Assembly (NCBI GenBank): GCA_900772235.1
Contig: CAAGQX010000045.1
Span: 1-7,970 of the forward strand
Direction: 5' to 3'
DNA length: 7,970 nt
From: Clostridia bacterium
GTDB lineage: Bacteria > Bacillota > Clostridia > TANB77 > CAG-508
Part shown: positions 1 to 5,678 of the stretch, in pieces
Numbering within the stretch: position 1 is the stretch's first letter
Layout: each line of letters begins with the position of its first letter
Program-made: the position numbers and the translations under genes
The notes under the pieces: generated by a model
Told to the model about the DNA's origin: nothing
Databases searched by the model: none
The model's input: only the letters and a program-made list of their open reading frames with translations

Positions 1-1
1 A

Positions 2-190
2 GGAGATGAAGCCCAAAGGCGAATAGCAGAACTAAGAGAAAAAGCAATAAGAGATGAAAAAGCTAATTTAAGAGGCGTAAGAGAAGAAGAAAAAAAGAAT
101 ATTGCTAAGAAAATGTTGCAAGAGAAGATAGATTTAAATACAATTAAGAAAATAACAGGACTTACTGAGGAAGAAATAAAAAATATATAA
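2..190 (+). CDS. Rpn-family (PD-(D/E)XK nuclease / 'transposase') protein, C-terminal end only
   Basis: This reading frame is open from the left edge of the window and ends at TAA 188-190, giving 62 residues of a gene that starts outside. The visible part is highly charged and helical. It begins with DEAQRRIAELREKAIRDEK and ends with an AKKMLQEKIDLNTIKKITGL segment followed by a T-E-E-E-I tail. This arrangement (charged helix with RE(K/R)AIRDEK, then a short 'AK.ML..gid...I.kiTGLs.eEI' helix-turn-helix-like tail) is typical of the C-terminus of Rpn/PDDEXK_2 family proteins, which are recombination-promoting nucleases often annotated as transposases. The catalytic nuclease core would lie upstream and is not visible, so activity cannot be judged. 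The tail looks intact, with no frameshift. A GC-rich hairpin terminator follows 49 bases after the stop. The family assignment is by recognition of the tail only. Confidence 0.6.
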   Translation, partial: GDEAQRRIAELREKAIRDEKANLRGVREEEKKNIAKKMLQEKIDLNTIKKITGLTEEEIKNI

Positions 191-234
191 GATAAATTTG
201 TAAAGAACACATATTAAAACGGATTATTTGAATT

Positions 235-261
235 TGTAGGGGCGGGTTCCAACCCCGCCCG
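235..261 (+). repeat. Short GC-rich palindromic repeat, copy 1
   Basis: The sequence starts with TGTAGGGGCGGG and closes with CCCGCCCG. Arms GGGCGGG (240-246) and CCCGCCC (254-260) pair perfectly around the loop TTCCAAC. It stands out sharply from the very AT-rich surroundings. The core GCGGGTTCCAA-n-CCCGC recurs in the same orientation in the copy at 385-409. The opening TGTAGGGG recurs at 6406-6413, and TGTAtGGGCG occurs on the minus strand in the copy at 327-350. This looks like one member of a dispersed palindromic element family (REP- or MITE-like). Confidence 0.6.
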
Positions 262-266
262 TTTTT
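240..266 (+). terminator. Rho-independent terminator of the Rpn-family gene
   Basis: A 7-bp all-GC stem (240-246 with 254-260) with a 7-base loop is followed by G and then TTTTT (262-266) on the plus strand. It lies 49 bases downstream of the stop of the left-edge gene and coincides with palindromic repeat copy 1, so the repeat probably supplies the terminator. Confidence 0.65.
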
Positions 267-326
267 AAACCATTGATAAATATTATTTCATAATTGAACA
301 AAAATAATTGTAACAATGTTCTGTTT

Positions 327-350
327 CGGGCGATTAAAATCGCCCATACA
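327..350 (-). repeat. Short palindromic repeat, copy 2 (reverse orientation)
   Basis: Arms GGGCGATT (328-335) and AATCGCCC (338-345) are perfect inverted repeats. Read on the minus strand the element begins TGTATGGGCGA and ends TCGCCCG. It therefore has the same head and closing bases as copy 1 but different inner stem bases, which changed in a compensated way. There is no T-run close to the minus-strand 3' side, so it is less likely than copy 1 to be a terminator. Confidence 0.5.
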
Positions 351-384
351 TTTTCTGTATTATATATATAAAAAATGTTTTTAT

Positions 385-409
385 ATGAGCGGGTTCCAAA
401 CCCGCTCAT
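385..409. repeat. Short palindromic repeat, copy 3; possible purAB terminator
   Basis: Arms ATGAGCGGGTT (385-395) and AACCCGCTCAT (399-409) form a perfect 11-bp stem with the loop CCA. The core GCGGGTTCCAA-n-CCCGC matches copy 1 in the same orientation at all but the one position. It sits 24 bases beyond the purB stop codon on the minus strand. A loose A/T stretch containing a T-run follows there about ten bases after the stem, so the hairpin may also end the purA-purB transcript. That terminator role is weaker than for copy 1 because no T-tract directly adjoins the stem. Confidence 0.55.
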
Positions 410-433
410 TGCATATTTTTAAAGAAAATTAAA

Positions 434-1780
434 TTATATAAAATCTACAAGTTTACTTGCTAAGCCTAAATAATTACTTGGTTTTAAATTTAATAATTCT
501 GCTTTATCTTCTTCAGGCAAATCTAAATTTTTCACAAATTCATCTATTGCTTCTAAAGTGATTTCTTTTCCTCTAGTTAATTCTTTTAATTTTTCATAAG
601 CATCTACAACACCATTTTTTCTTAGAACAGTTTGAATGGCTTCAGAAATTACAGATGCATTACTTTCTAATGCTCTTGTTAAAACATCTTCATTTGGGCT
701 TAGCTTTTTAAATCCTATAATGCTTTGTTTTATAGAAACTAAGCTGTGAGCAAAACCAACACCAATATTTCTTAAAGCAGAGGAATCACTTAAATCTCTT
801 TGCATTCGAGATACAGGCAAATTTTCTGCAAGTGCTGTAAAAATAGCATTAGCAATACGAATATTTGCCATTGAATTCTCGTGGTTAATTGGATTTACTT
901 TATGTGGCATTACAGATGAGCCTACTTCTTCTTTTACAGCTAATTGTTTAAAATAGTTGTTACTAATGTAAATCCACATATCTGAGTTAAAGTCCATAGT
1001 TATATTATTAAAAGATTTAATATAATTAAATATTACACAAATAATATCGTGAGATTCTATTTGAGTTGTAAGAGGGTTAAATTCCAATCCCAAATCTTCT
1101 ACAAAGTCTTTAGAAATAGTTATCCAATCCAAATTTGGAAATGCTACTATGTGTGCATTGAAATTGCCAACAGCACCACTAAATTTTCCTCTTAATTTAA
1201 TTGTTTTCAATAAATCTAAAATACTTTTCCATCTATAAACAAATACTGCAAGTTCTTTACCAACTGTTGTTGGAGTAGCAGGTTGCCCGTGAGTATGAGC
1301 AAGCATTGGAATAGCTCTGTATTCTTTGGCTTTTTCAGAAACTACATTAACTAAAGATTCAGCATTTGGAATAAATGAATCATATAAGCCGTGTTTAAGC
1401 ATTAAACCATAAGCTAAATTGTTAATATCTTCAGAAGTACAACCAAAGTGAATATAATTTTCAAAAGCGGATAATTTAAGTTCGTCGAATTTATTTCTTA
1501 AGAAATATTCAACTGCTTTTACATCGTGCTTTATAGTTCCTTCTATTTCCTTTACTTTCCTTGCATCTTCAATATTAAAATTACTAATAATGCTATTTAA
1601 AGAATTTATTTCCTCTTTAGAAAAATTGATATTAATAATTTTATCTAATTTTAAAAGCCATTTTATTTCTACCAATACCCTGTACTTAATTAAAGCATAT
1701 TCCGAAAAATATTCATTTAATTCTTTTGTAGAATTATGATATCTTCCATCAATTGGCGAAATACATAATAATTCATCCAT
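434..1780 (-). CDS. purB: Adenylosuccinate lyase
   Basis: PurB (EC 4.3.2.2) is a cytoplasmic homotetramer. It splits fumarate from adenylosuccinate to give AMP, and from SAICAR to give AICAR in de novo purine synthesis. The 448-residue protein shows the fumarase/aspartase superfamily layout. It has an N-terminal ISPIDGRY (7-14), KHDVKAVEYF (84-93), the TSED substrate loop (115-118), THGQPATP with the probable catalytic acid His164, and the signature GSSVMPHKVNP (287-297) whose serine is the expected catalytic base. LPVSRMQRDLSDSSALRN follows at 321-338 and the C-terminal region contains KLKELTRGK. These motifs and the length match the E. coli/Bacteroides PurB subfamily, not the roughly 430-residue Bacillus subtilis type usual in Firmicutes. 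The start is fixed by GGAG six bases upstream of ATG. It follows purA by 10 bases and is surely co-transcribed and probably translationally coupled with it. Confidence 0.97.
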   Translation of the reverse strand: MDELLCISPIDGRYHNSTKELNEYFSEYALIKYRVLVEIKWLLKLDKIININFSKEEINSLNSIISNFNIEDARKVKEIEGTIKHDVKAVEYFLRNKFDELKLSAFENYIHFGCTSEDINNLAYGLMLKHGLYDSFIPNAESLVNVVSEKAKEYRAIPMLAHTHGQPATPTTVGKELAVFVYRWKSILDLLKTIKLRGKFSGAVGNFNAHIVAFPNLDWITISKDFVEDLGLEFNPLTTQIESHDIICVIFNYIKSFNNITMDFNSDMWIYISNNYFKQLAVKEEVGSSVMPHKVNPINHENSMANIRIANAIFTALAENLPVSRMQRDLSDSSALRNIGVGFAHSLVSIKQSIIGFKKLSPNEDVLTRALESNASVISEAIQTVLRKNGVVDAYEKLKELTRGKEITLEAIDEFVKNLDLPEEDKAELLNLKPSNYLGLASKLVDFI

Positions 1781-1786
1781 ATTAAA

Positions 1787-1792
1787 CTCCCT
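1787..1792 (-). promoter_or_regulatory. purB ribosome binding site overlapping the purA stop
   Basis: On the minus strand the purA stop codon TAG (1793-1791) runs directly into GGAG (1790-1787), followed by six bases and the purB ATG. The site fixes the purB start and suggests translational coupling of the two enzymes. Confidence 0.75.
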
Positions 1793-3062
1793 ATTTTACA
1801 ACTATCATATTTTCTCTACCTGCACCTGTTCCAATAAATTTAATAGGAACACCTACAATTTCTTCAATTCTATTTAAATATTTTTTTGCATTTTCAGGTA
1901 ATTCTTCTCTTGTTTTTACATTTGAAATATCTCCAAAGTTGCCTTCAAATTCCTCGTAAACAGCTTCACACTCATTTAAGTAATCTATATCAGTAGAAAA
2001 GTCCATATTTATATCACCTTTGTGGTTATATGCAACACAAAGTTTGAAATTATCTAACTTTCCAATAGTATCTAAGTGGTTTACAGCAAGACCTGTAATA
2101 CCATTAACCATAATTGCATATTTTAATGCAACTAAATCAAGCCATCCACATCTTCTTGGACGCTTTGTTGTTGCGCCATATTCGTGACCTAATTCTCTTA
2201 TAGTGTCACCGATTTCATTTACTTGCTCAGTAATATATGGCCCTTCACCAACTCTTGAAGAGTAAGCCTTTATAACACCATAAACTTCACCTATATCTCT
2301 TGCGGCAATTCCTGAACCTGAGCAAATTCCACCAATAGTAGGATTAGAAGAAGTAACAAATGGGTAACTTCCAAAATCAATATCTAGTAGAGTAGCTTGG
2401 GCACCCTCACAAAGAACTTTTTTATTTTCTGAAATAGCTTTATGTAAGAATAAAACAGTATCTTTTACATAAGGTCTTAAATATTCGGCATATTTTTCAT
2501 ATTCTGCTATAGTTTTTTCTAAATCTATAGTAGGATAATCGTAAAATTTAAATAAATTGTTTTTTTCTTGAATGTTTCTTGTAGCAATTTCTCTGAAATG
2601 AGAACTAATTAATTCTCTCATTCTAATACCAGATCTTTCGTGTTTATCACAATAAGCAGGACCAATACCACGAGCAGTTGTACCTATTTTATTTTTTCCT
2701 CTTCTTAGTTCTAATAACTTGTCCATCTCAACATGATATGGCATAATAACATGAGCTAAATCGCTTACATATAAATTATTAACCGAATAACCTAGAGATT
2801 TTAATGTTTCAATTTCTTCGATAAGAACTTTTGGATCAACAACTACACCATTACCTATAACAGCAATAGTATTTTCGTTTAAAATACCAGAAGGAATTAA
2901 ATGAAAAGCGTGCTTTACACCATTAACAGTAACAGTGTGTCCTGCATTGTTACCACCAGTAGAACGAACAGAAACATCTGCGCTTCCTGAAAGATAATCA
3001 ATAACTTTTCCTTTGCCTTCATCTCCATAAAAAGCTCCTAAAACTACATCTACTTTAGACAT
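1791..3062 (-). CDS. purA: Adenylosuccinate synthetase (variant motifs)
   Basis: PurA (EC 6.3.4.4) joins IMP and aspartate using GTP to make adenylosuccinate, the step before PurB in the AMP branch. It acts in the cytoplasm as a dimer. The 423-residue protein is full length. It has GDEGKGK at 13-19 with catalytic Asp14, GGNNAGHT at 36-43 with catalytic His42, HLIPSGIL (54-61), IGTTARGIGPAY (126-137), EGAQ (219-222), YPFVTSSNP (233-241), RPRRCGWLD (301-309), and HLD (329-331) at the guanine-recognition position. Several usually conserved positions differ: the common GxQWGDEG is GAFYGDEG, RxQGG is RSTGG, EGAQG is EGAQA, and TTGRPRR is TTKRPRR. The catalytic Asp and His are kept, which argues against the phage PurZ (2-aminoadenylosuccinate) type, where that Asp is replaced. 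The SD AGAGG lies 10 bases before ATG. It is the first gene of the purA-purB operon. Confidence 0.96.
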   Translation of the reverse strand: MSKVDVVLGAFYGDEGKGKVIDYLSGSADVSVRSTGGNNAGHTVTVNGVKHAFHLIPSGILNENTIAVIGNGVVVDPKVLIEEIETLKSLGYSVNNLYVSDLAHVIMPYHVEMDKLLELRRGKNKIGTTARGIGPAYCDKHERSGIRMRELISSHFREIATRNIQEKNNLFKFYDYPTIDLEKTIAEYEKYAEYLRPYVKDTVLFLHKAISENKKVLCEGAQATLLDIDFGSYPFVTSSNPTIGGICSGSGIAARDIGEVYGVIKAYSSRVGEGPYITEQVNEIGDTIRELGHEYGATTKRPRRCGWLDLVALKYAIMVNGITGLAVNHLDTIGKLDNFKLCVAYNHKGDINMDFSTDIDYLNECEAVYEEFEGNFGDISNVKTREELPENAKKYLNRIEEIVGVPIKFIGTGAGRENMIVVK

Positions 3063-3102
3063 AAAAAATCAACCTCTTTCTTTTTTTAAAATTTGCATAC
3101 AC

Positions 3103-3111
3103 ATTATAGCA
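3103..3111 (-). promoter_or_regulatory. purA extended -10 promoter
   Basis: On the minus strand TGC TATAAT is a perfect extended -10 element. No clear -35 box lies 16-18 bases upstream, which is acceptable for an extended -10 promoter. The predicted leader to the purA ATG is only about 35 bases, too short for a purine riboswitch. Confidence 0.65.
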
Positions 3112-3117
3112 TAACTT

Positions 3118-3153
3118 TCATAAAAAAACTATTGATTTTAATATTTTTTATGA
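3118..3153. repeat. Perfect interrupted palindrome between the purA and rbr promoters
   Basis: TCATAAAAAA (3118-3127) and TTTTTTATGA (3144-3153) are perfect 10-bp inverted arms with a 16-base gap. The right arm ends exactly where the rbr -10 box starts and provides its TGA extension. The left arm lies just upstream of the extended -10 of purA. It could be a regulator site acting on both promoters, but A/T runs make chance palindromes more likely here. Confidence 0.4.
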
Positions 3154-3159
3154 TAAAAT
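3132..3159 (+). promoter_or_regulatory. rbr promoter
   Basis: TTGATT (3132-3137, 4 of 6 to the -35 consensus), a 16-base spacer, and TGA TAAAAT (-10 at 3154-3159, 5 of 6, with a TGn extension). This is a plausible sigma-A-type promoter about 50 bases upstream of the rubrerythrin start, divergent from the purA promoter. Confidence 0.55.
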
Positions 3160-3215
3160 TATATAGAAAATAAGGGAACAAAAAAACATTATAAATTATA
3201 AACGGAGGTAATAAA

Positions 3216-3755
3216 ATGGAATTAAAAGGTTCAAAAACAGAAAAAAATTTAATGGAGGCTTTTGCAGGAGAATCTCAAGCAAGAAATAAATATACATATT
3301 TTGCAAGTAAAGCAAAAAAAGAAGGATATGAGCAAATAGCAGCAATTTTCCAAGAAACAGCAGATAATGAAAAAGAACACGCAAAATTATGGTTTAAATT
3401 ATTAAACAATGGAGAAGTTCCAAATACAGTAGAAAATTTAAAAGCAGCTGCAGAAGGAGAAAACTTTGAATGGACAGATATGTATGAAAGAATGGCTAAA
3501 GAAGCAAAAGAAGAAGGGTTTGATAGAATTGCATACCTATTTGAAGCAGTTGGAAAAATAGAAAAAGAACATGAAGAAAGATATAAAAAATTATTAGAAA
3601 ATATAGAAAATGACACAGTATTTAGCGCAGGAGAAGTTAAAATATGGAAATGCAGAAACTGTGGACATATAGTAGTGGGAACAAAAGCTCCAGAAGTTTG
3701 TCCAGTATGTTCTCATTCAAAAGCATATTTTGAAATAAAAGCAGAAAATTATTAA
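3216..3755 (+). CDS. rbr: Rubrerythrin
   Basis: Rubrerythrin is a cytoplasmic non-heme iron peroxidase of anaerobes that reduces hydrogen peroxide to water with electrons arriving through rubredoxin or NADH-dependent partners. The 179-residue protein has the standard two domains. The first is a ferritin-like four-helix bundle (about 1-132) with di-iron ligand motifs: Glu19 in AGESQAR, Glu52 and His55 in NEKEHA, Glu91 in the third helix, and Glu116 and His119 in KIEKEHEE. The second is a C-terminal rubredoxin-like Fe(Cys)4 domain with CRNC (146-149) and CPVC (162-165). The spacing of ligands and total length are normal for the family. GGAGGT lies six bases before ATG, a strong ribosome site suggesting high expression. 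The gene is monocistronic or nearly so, with its own promoter and a strong terminator just after the stop. Clostridial rubrerythrins are often PerR-controlled, but no full PerR box is evident here. Confidence 0.97.
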   Translation: MELKGSKTEKNLMEAFAGESQARNKYTYFASKAKKEGYEQIAAIFQETADNEKEHAKLWFKLLNNGEVPNTVENLKAAAEGENFEWTDMYERMAKEAKEEGFDRIAYLFEAVGKIEKEHEERYKKLLENIENDTVFSAGEVKIWKCRNCGHIVVGTKAPEVCPVCSHSKAYFEIKAENY

Positions 3756-3762
3756 AAAATGG

Positions 3763-3789
3763 AGCCGGGTGAAAAGTGCCTGGCTTTTT
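3763..3789 (+). terminator. rbr rho-independent terminator
   Basis: AGCCGGG (3763-3769) pairs with CCTGGCT (3779-3785) as a 7-bp stem with one G-U pair and a 9-base loop. TTTTT follows on the plus strand. It lies 8 bases after the rubrerythrin stop and 21 bases before the next gene. Confidence 0.8.
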
Positions 3790-3809
3790 ATGCATAAAAG
3801 GAGTTTAAA

Positions 3810-4967
3810 ATGCTAAAAACATTATTTATTAAAAATTACAAAGATGTAGAAAACCCAGATGTTAGAAATAAATATGGTAAAGTAGCAGGAATCTTTGGAA
3901 TAATAACAAATCTATTTTTAGGGATTATAAAATTAGTAATAGGATATATTTCAAACAGTGTAAGTATTACAGCAGATGCAGTAAACAATATATCAGACAC
4001 AGCTTCATCGGCCCTTACAATTATAGGGTTTAACCTTGCAAATAAAAAACCAAATCACGACCATCCATATGGATATGCAAGATACGAATATGTTTCTGGA
4101 TTAGTAATAGCAATGCTTATGCTAATAATGGGATTAGTTTTTGCAAAAGAATCTATTGTAAAAATTATACATCCAGAAGAATTGGCAATAAATATTGCAA
4201 CATATATTGTACTTTTTATAGCTATTTTAGGAAAAGGATTGCAAATGTTTGTATATTTAGACTTTGCAAAAGCAATAGATTCAAGTGCGCTAAAAACAAC
4301 AGCAGTAGATACAAGAAACGATATAATTTCAACAACAGCAATTTTAATATCTATGTTTATTATGACAGCACTAAAAATAAATATAGATGGCTACCTTGGC
4401 CTTGCGGTATCAGCATTTGTAATATACAGTTCTTGCCAAATGATTAAAGAAGTGCTAGAACCCATAATAGGAATTATACCAACTAAAGAAAGAGTTGAAG
4501 AAATAAGGAAAAAGCTATTATCATACGACTATGTGCAAGGAATTCACGACTTAGTAATTCATAATTATGGTGTGCATAACGACTTTATAACAGTTCATGT
4601 AGAAATAGATGCAAGTATGGATATGGTTAAAGCACACGATTTAATAGATAATATAGAAAATGACTTTAAAAGAGAAACTGGAACAGATTTAACCATACAT
4701 ATGGATCCAGTTGTTTTAGGAAATGAAAAGGTTGATAAACTAAAAGAGATAGTTACAACAAAAATAAAAGAATTTGATTCAGAACTGCAAATTCACGATT
4801 TTAGAATAGTAGAAGGAACAACACATACCAATATTTTATTTGATTGTGTTGTGCCATACGAAAAAAATTATACTGAAGAGGAAATTGAACTTTACTTGGA
4901 AAGAAATATAAAATCTGAAGATGAAACATACTATTATGTGGTTGAAATAGATAGACCATACTGTTAA
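3810..4967 (+). CDS. Cation diffusion facilitator exporter, probable Mn2+-type, with doubled C-terminal domain
   Basis: This is a CDF-family inner-membrane transporter that exports divalent metal in exchange for protons. The 385 residues give six membrane segments, at roughly 25-46, 50-72, 92-112, 127-149, 172-190 and 193-212. A cytoplasmic ferredoxin-like ZT_dimer domain follows (about 225-300, with His246, His251, His263 and IHMDP at 296-300). The transport site reads Asn59-xxx-Asp63 in segment 2 and Asp167-xxx-Asp171 in segment 5. Zinc exporters of the YiiP type have DxxxD and HxxxD there, whereas N/D plus DxxxD is the pattern of Mn2+ exporters such as MntE. A second domain-like unit (about 306-385), beginning with a similar IHD stretch, makes the protein longer than the usual 290-300 residues. 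AAGGAG lies six bases before ATG. No clear promoter separates it from the rbr terminator, so leaky read-through or an unrecognised promoter must feed it. Probably co-transcribed with deoC. The Mn preference is inference. Confidence 0.9.
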   Translation: MLKTLFIKNYKDVENPDVRNKYGKVAGIFGIITNLFLGIIKLVIGYISNSVSITADAVNNISDTASSALTIIGFNLANKKPNHDHPYGYARYEYVSGLVIAMLMLIMGLVFAKESIVKIIHPEELAINIATYIVLFIAILGKGLQMFVYLDFAKAIDSSALKTTAVDTRNDIISTTAILISMFIMTALKINIDGYLGLAVSAFVIYSSCQMIKEVLEPIIGIIPTKERVEEIRKKLLSYDYVQGIHDLVIHNYGVHNDFITVHVEIDASMDMVKAHDLIDNIENDFKRETGTDLTIHMDPVVLGNEKVDKLKEIVTTKIKEFDSELQIHDFRIVEGTTHTNILFDCVVPYEKNYTEEEIELYLERNIKSEDETYYYVVEIDRPYC

Positions 4968-4986
4968 GAAAAGGTGGTAGATACAA

Positions 4987-5628
4987 ATGAATAAAGAAGA
5001 AATATTGCAAAAAGTGGATTATACATTATTAAAACAAACTGCAACTTGGGAAGATATGAAAAAGTTGTGTGATGATGCAATAAGATTAAAAACATTTTCA
5101 GTTTGCATACCAGCGTGCTTTGTGGAAGAGGTAAAAAAATATGTAAAAAATAAAATGAAAATATGCACAGTTATAGGATTCCCCAATGGATATTCTACAA
5201 CAATTTCTAAAATGTTTGAAACCGAAGAAGCTATAAGAAATGGTGCAGACGAAATAGATATGGTTATAAACATAAATGCCTTGAAGAGCAAAAACTACAA
5301 ATATGTGCTAAATGAAATAAACAATATTAAATCCAAATGTAATGGGAAAATTTTAAAAGTTATAATAGAAACAGCATTATTAACAGAAGAAGAGAAAATA
5401 AAAATGTGCGAAATAATTTCAAAATCAAATGCAGATTATATAAAAACTTCTACAGGATTTTCCACAAAAGGAGCACAACTTGTGGATATAGAGCTATTTA
5501 AAAAGCATATATCTGCAGATAAAAAAATAAAAGCAGCAGGAGGAATAAGAACTTTTGAAGATGCAGAAAAAATGATAGAAGCTGGAGCAAGTAGAATTGG
5601 AACAAGTGGGTTAATGGAAAAACAATAA
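4987..5628 (+). CDS. deoC: Deoxyribose-phosphate aldolase
   Basis: DeoC (EC 4.1.2.4) splits 2-deoxyribose 5-phosphate into glyceraldehyde 3-phosphate and acetaldehyde, the last step of deoxynucleoside breakdown; it is a soluble class I aldolase. The 213-residue TIM-barrel protein is of normal length. It shows DYTLLK (11-16), SVCIP (38-42), CTVIGFPNG (60-68), EIDMVIN (89-95, with the conserved Asp91), LKVIIET (123-129), YIKTSTGF with the Schiff-base Lys153, KAAGGIRT with the second conserved Lys182, and RIGTSG phosphate-binding residues near the end. The N-terminal motif is usually DHTLLKP; here His is Tyr and Pro is Gln. The start has AAGGTGG nine bases upstream. It begins 19 bases after the CDF gene, so the two are probably one transcript. 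Other deo genes (deoA, deoB, deoD) are absent from the window. Confidence 0.95.
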   Translation: MNKEEILQKVDYTLLKQTATWEDMKKLCDDAIRLKTFSVCIPACFVEEVKKYVKNKMKICTVIGFPNGYSTTISKMFETEEAIRNGADEIDMVININALKSKNYKYVLNEINNIKSKCNGKILKVIIETALLTEEEKIKMCEIISKSNADYIKTSTGFSTKGAQLVDIELFKKHISADKKIKAAGGIRTFEDAEKMIEAGASRIGTSGLMEKQ

Positions 5629-5632
5629 AAAA

Positions 5633-5657
5633 GGCGGGCGTGGCTCGCCAATTCTTT
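5633..5657 (+). terminator. Hairpin after deoC, partial terminator
   Basis: GGCGGGC (5633-5639) pairs with GCTCGCC (5643-5649), 7 bp with one G-U pair and a GTG loop. It is followed by AATTCTTTT, an interrupted T-tract. It sits in the 50-base gap between deoC and the thioesterase gene and may only partly stop transcription. Its GGCGGGC...CGCC make-up resembles the palindromes near the left edge. Confidence 0.5.
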
Positions 5658-5678
5658 TAAAAAAGTAAAGGAGGAAAA

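Noticed and set aside
224..409. Minus-strand reading frame of 61 codons across the palindrome cluster
   Set aside because: It consists of the translated palindromes (repeated GTR-Y-type peptides), has no ribosome site and no familiar protein features; a repeat artefact.
191..433. CRISPR array from three short palindromes
   Set aside because: The hairpins differ in sequence and orientation, are unevenly spaced, and no Cas gene is nearby.
1791..3062. Phage-type PurZ (2-aminoadenine pathway) because of odd PurA motifs
   Set aside because: The catalytic Asp in GDEGKGK is kept; in PurZ it is replaced. The operon with PurB and the full length fit ordinary AMP synthesis.
3063..3102. Purine riboswitch in the purA leader
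   Set aside because: The leader from the predicted start of transcription is only about 35 bases and has no aptamer-like stems.
3196..3616. Minus-strand reading frames opposite rubrerythrin
   Set aside because: They are hydrophobic mirror images of a clear, complete rubrerythrin gene with strong motifs, and have no ribosome sites.
4801..5291. Minus-strand reading frames opposite the CDF and deoC genes
   Set aside because: They run antisense to well-supported genes, have no family motifs and show composition typical of antisense A/T-rich frames.
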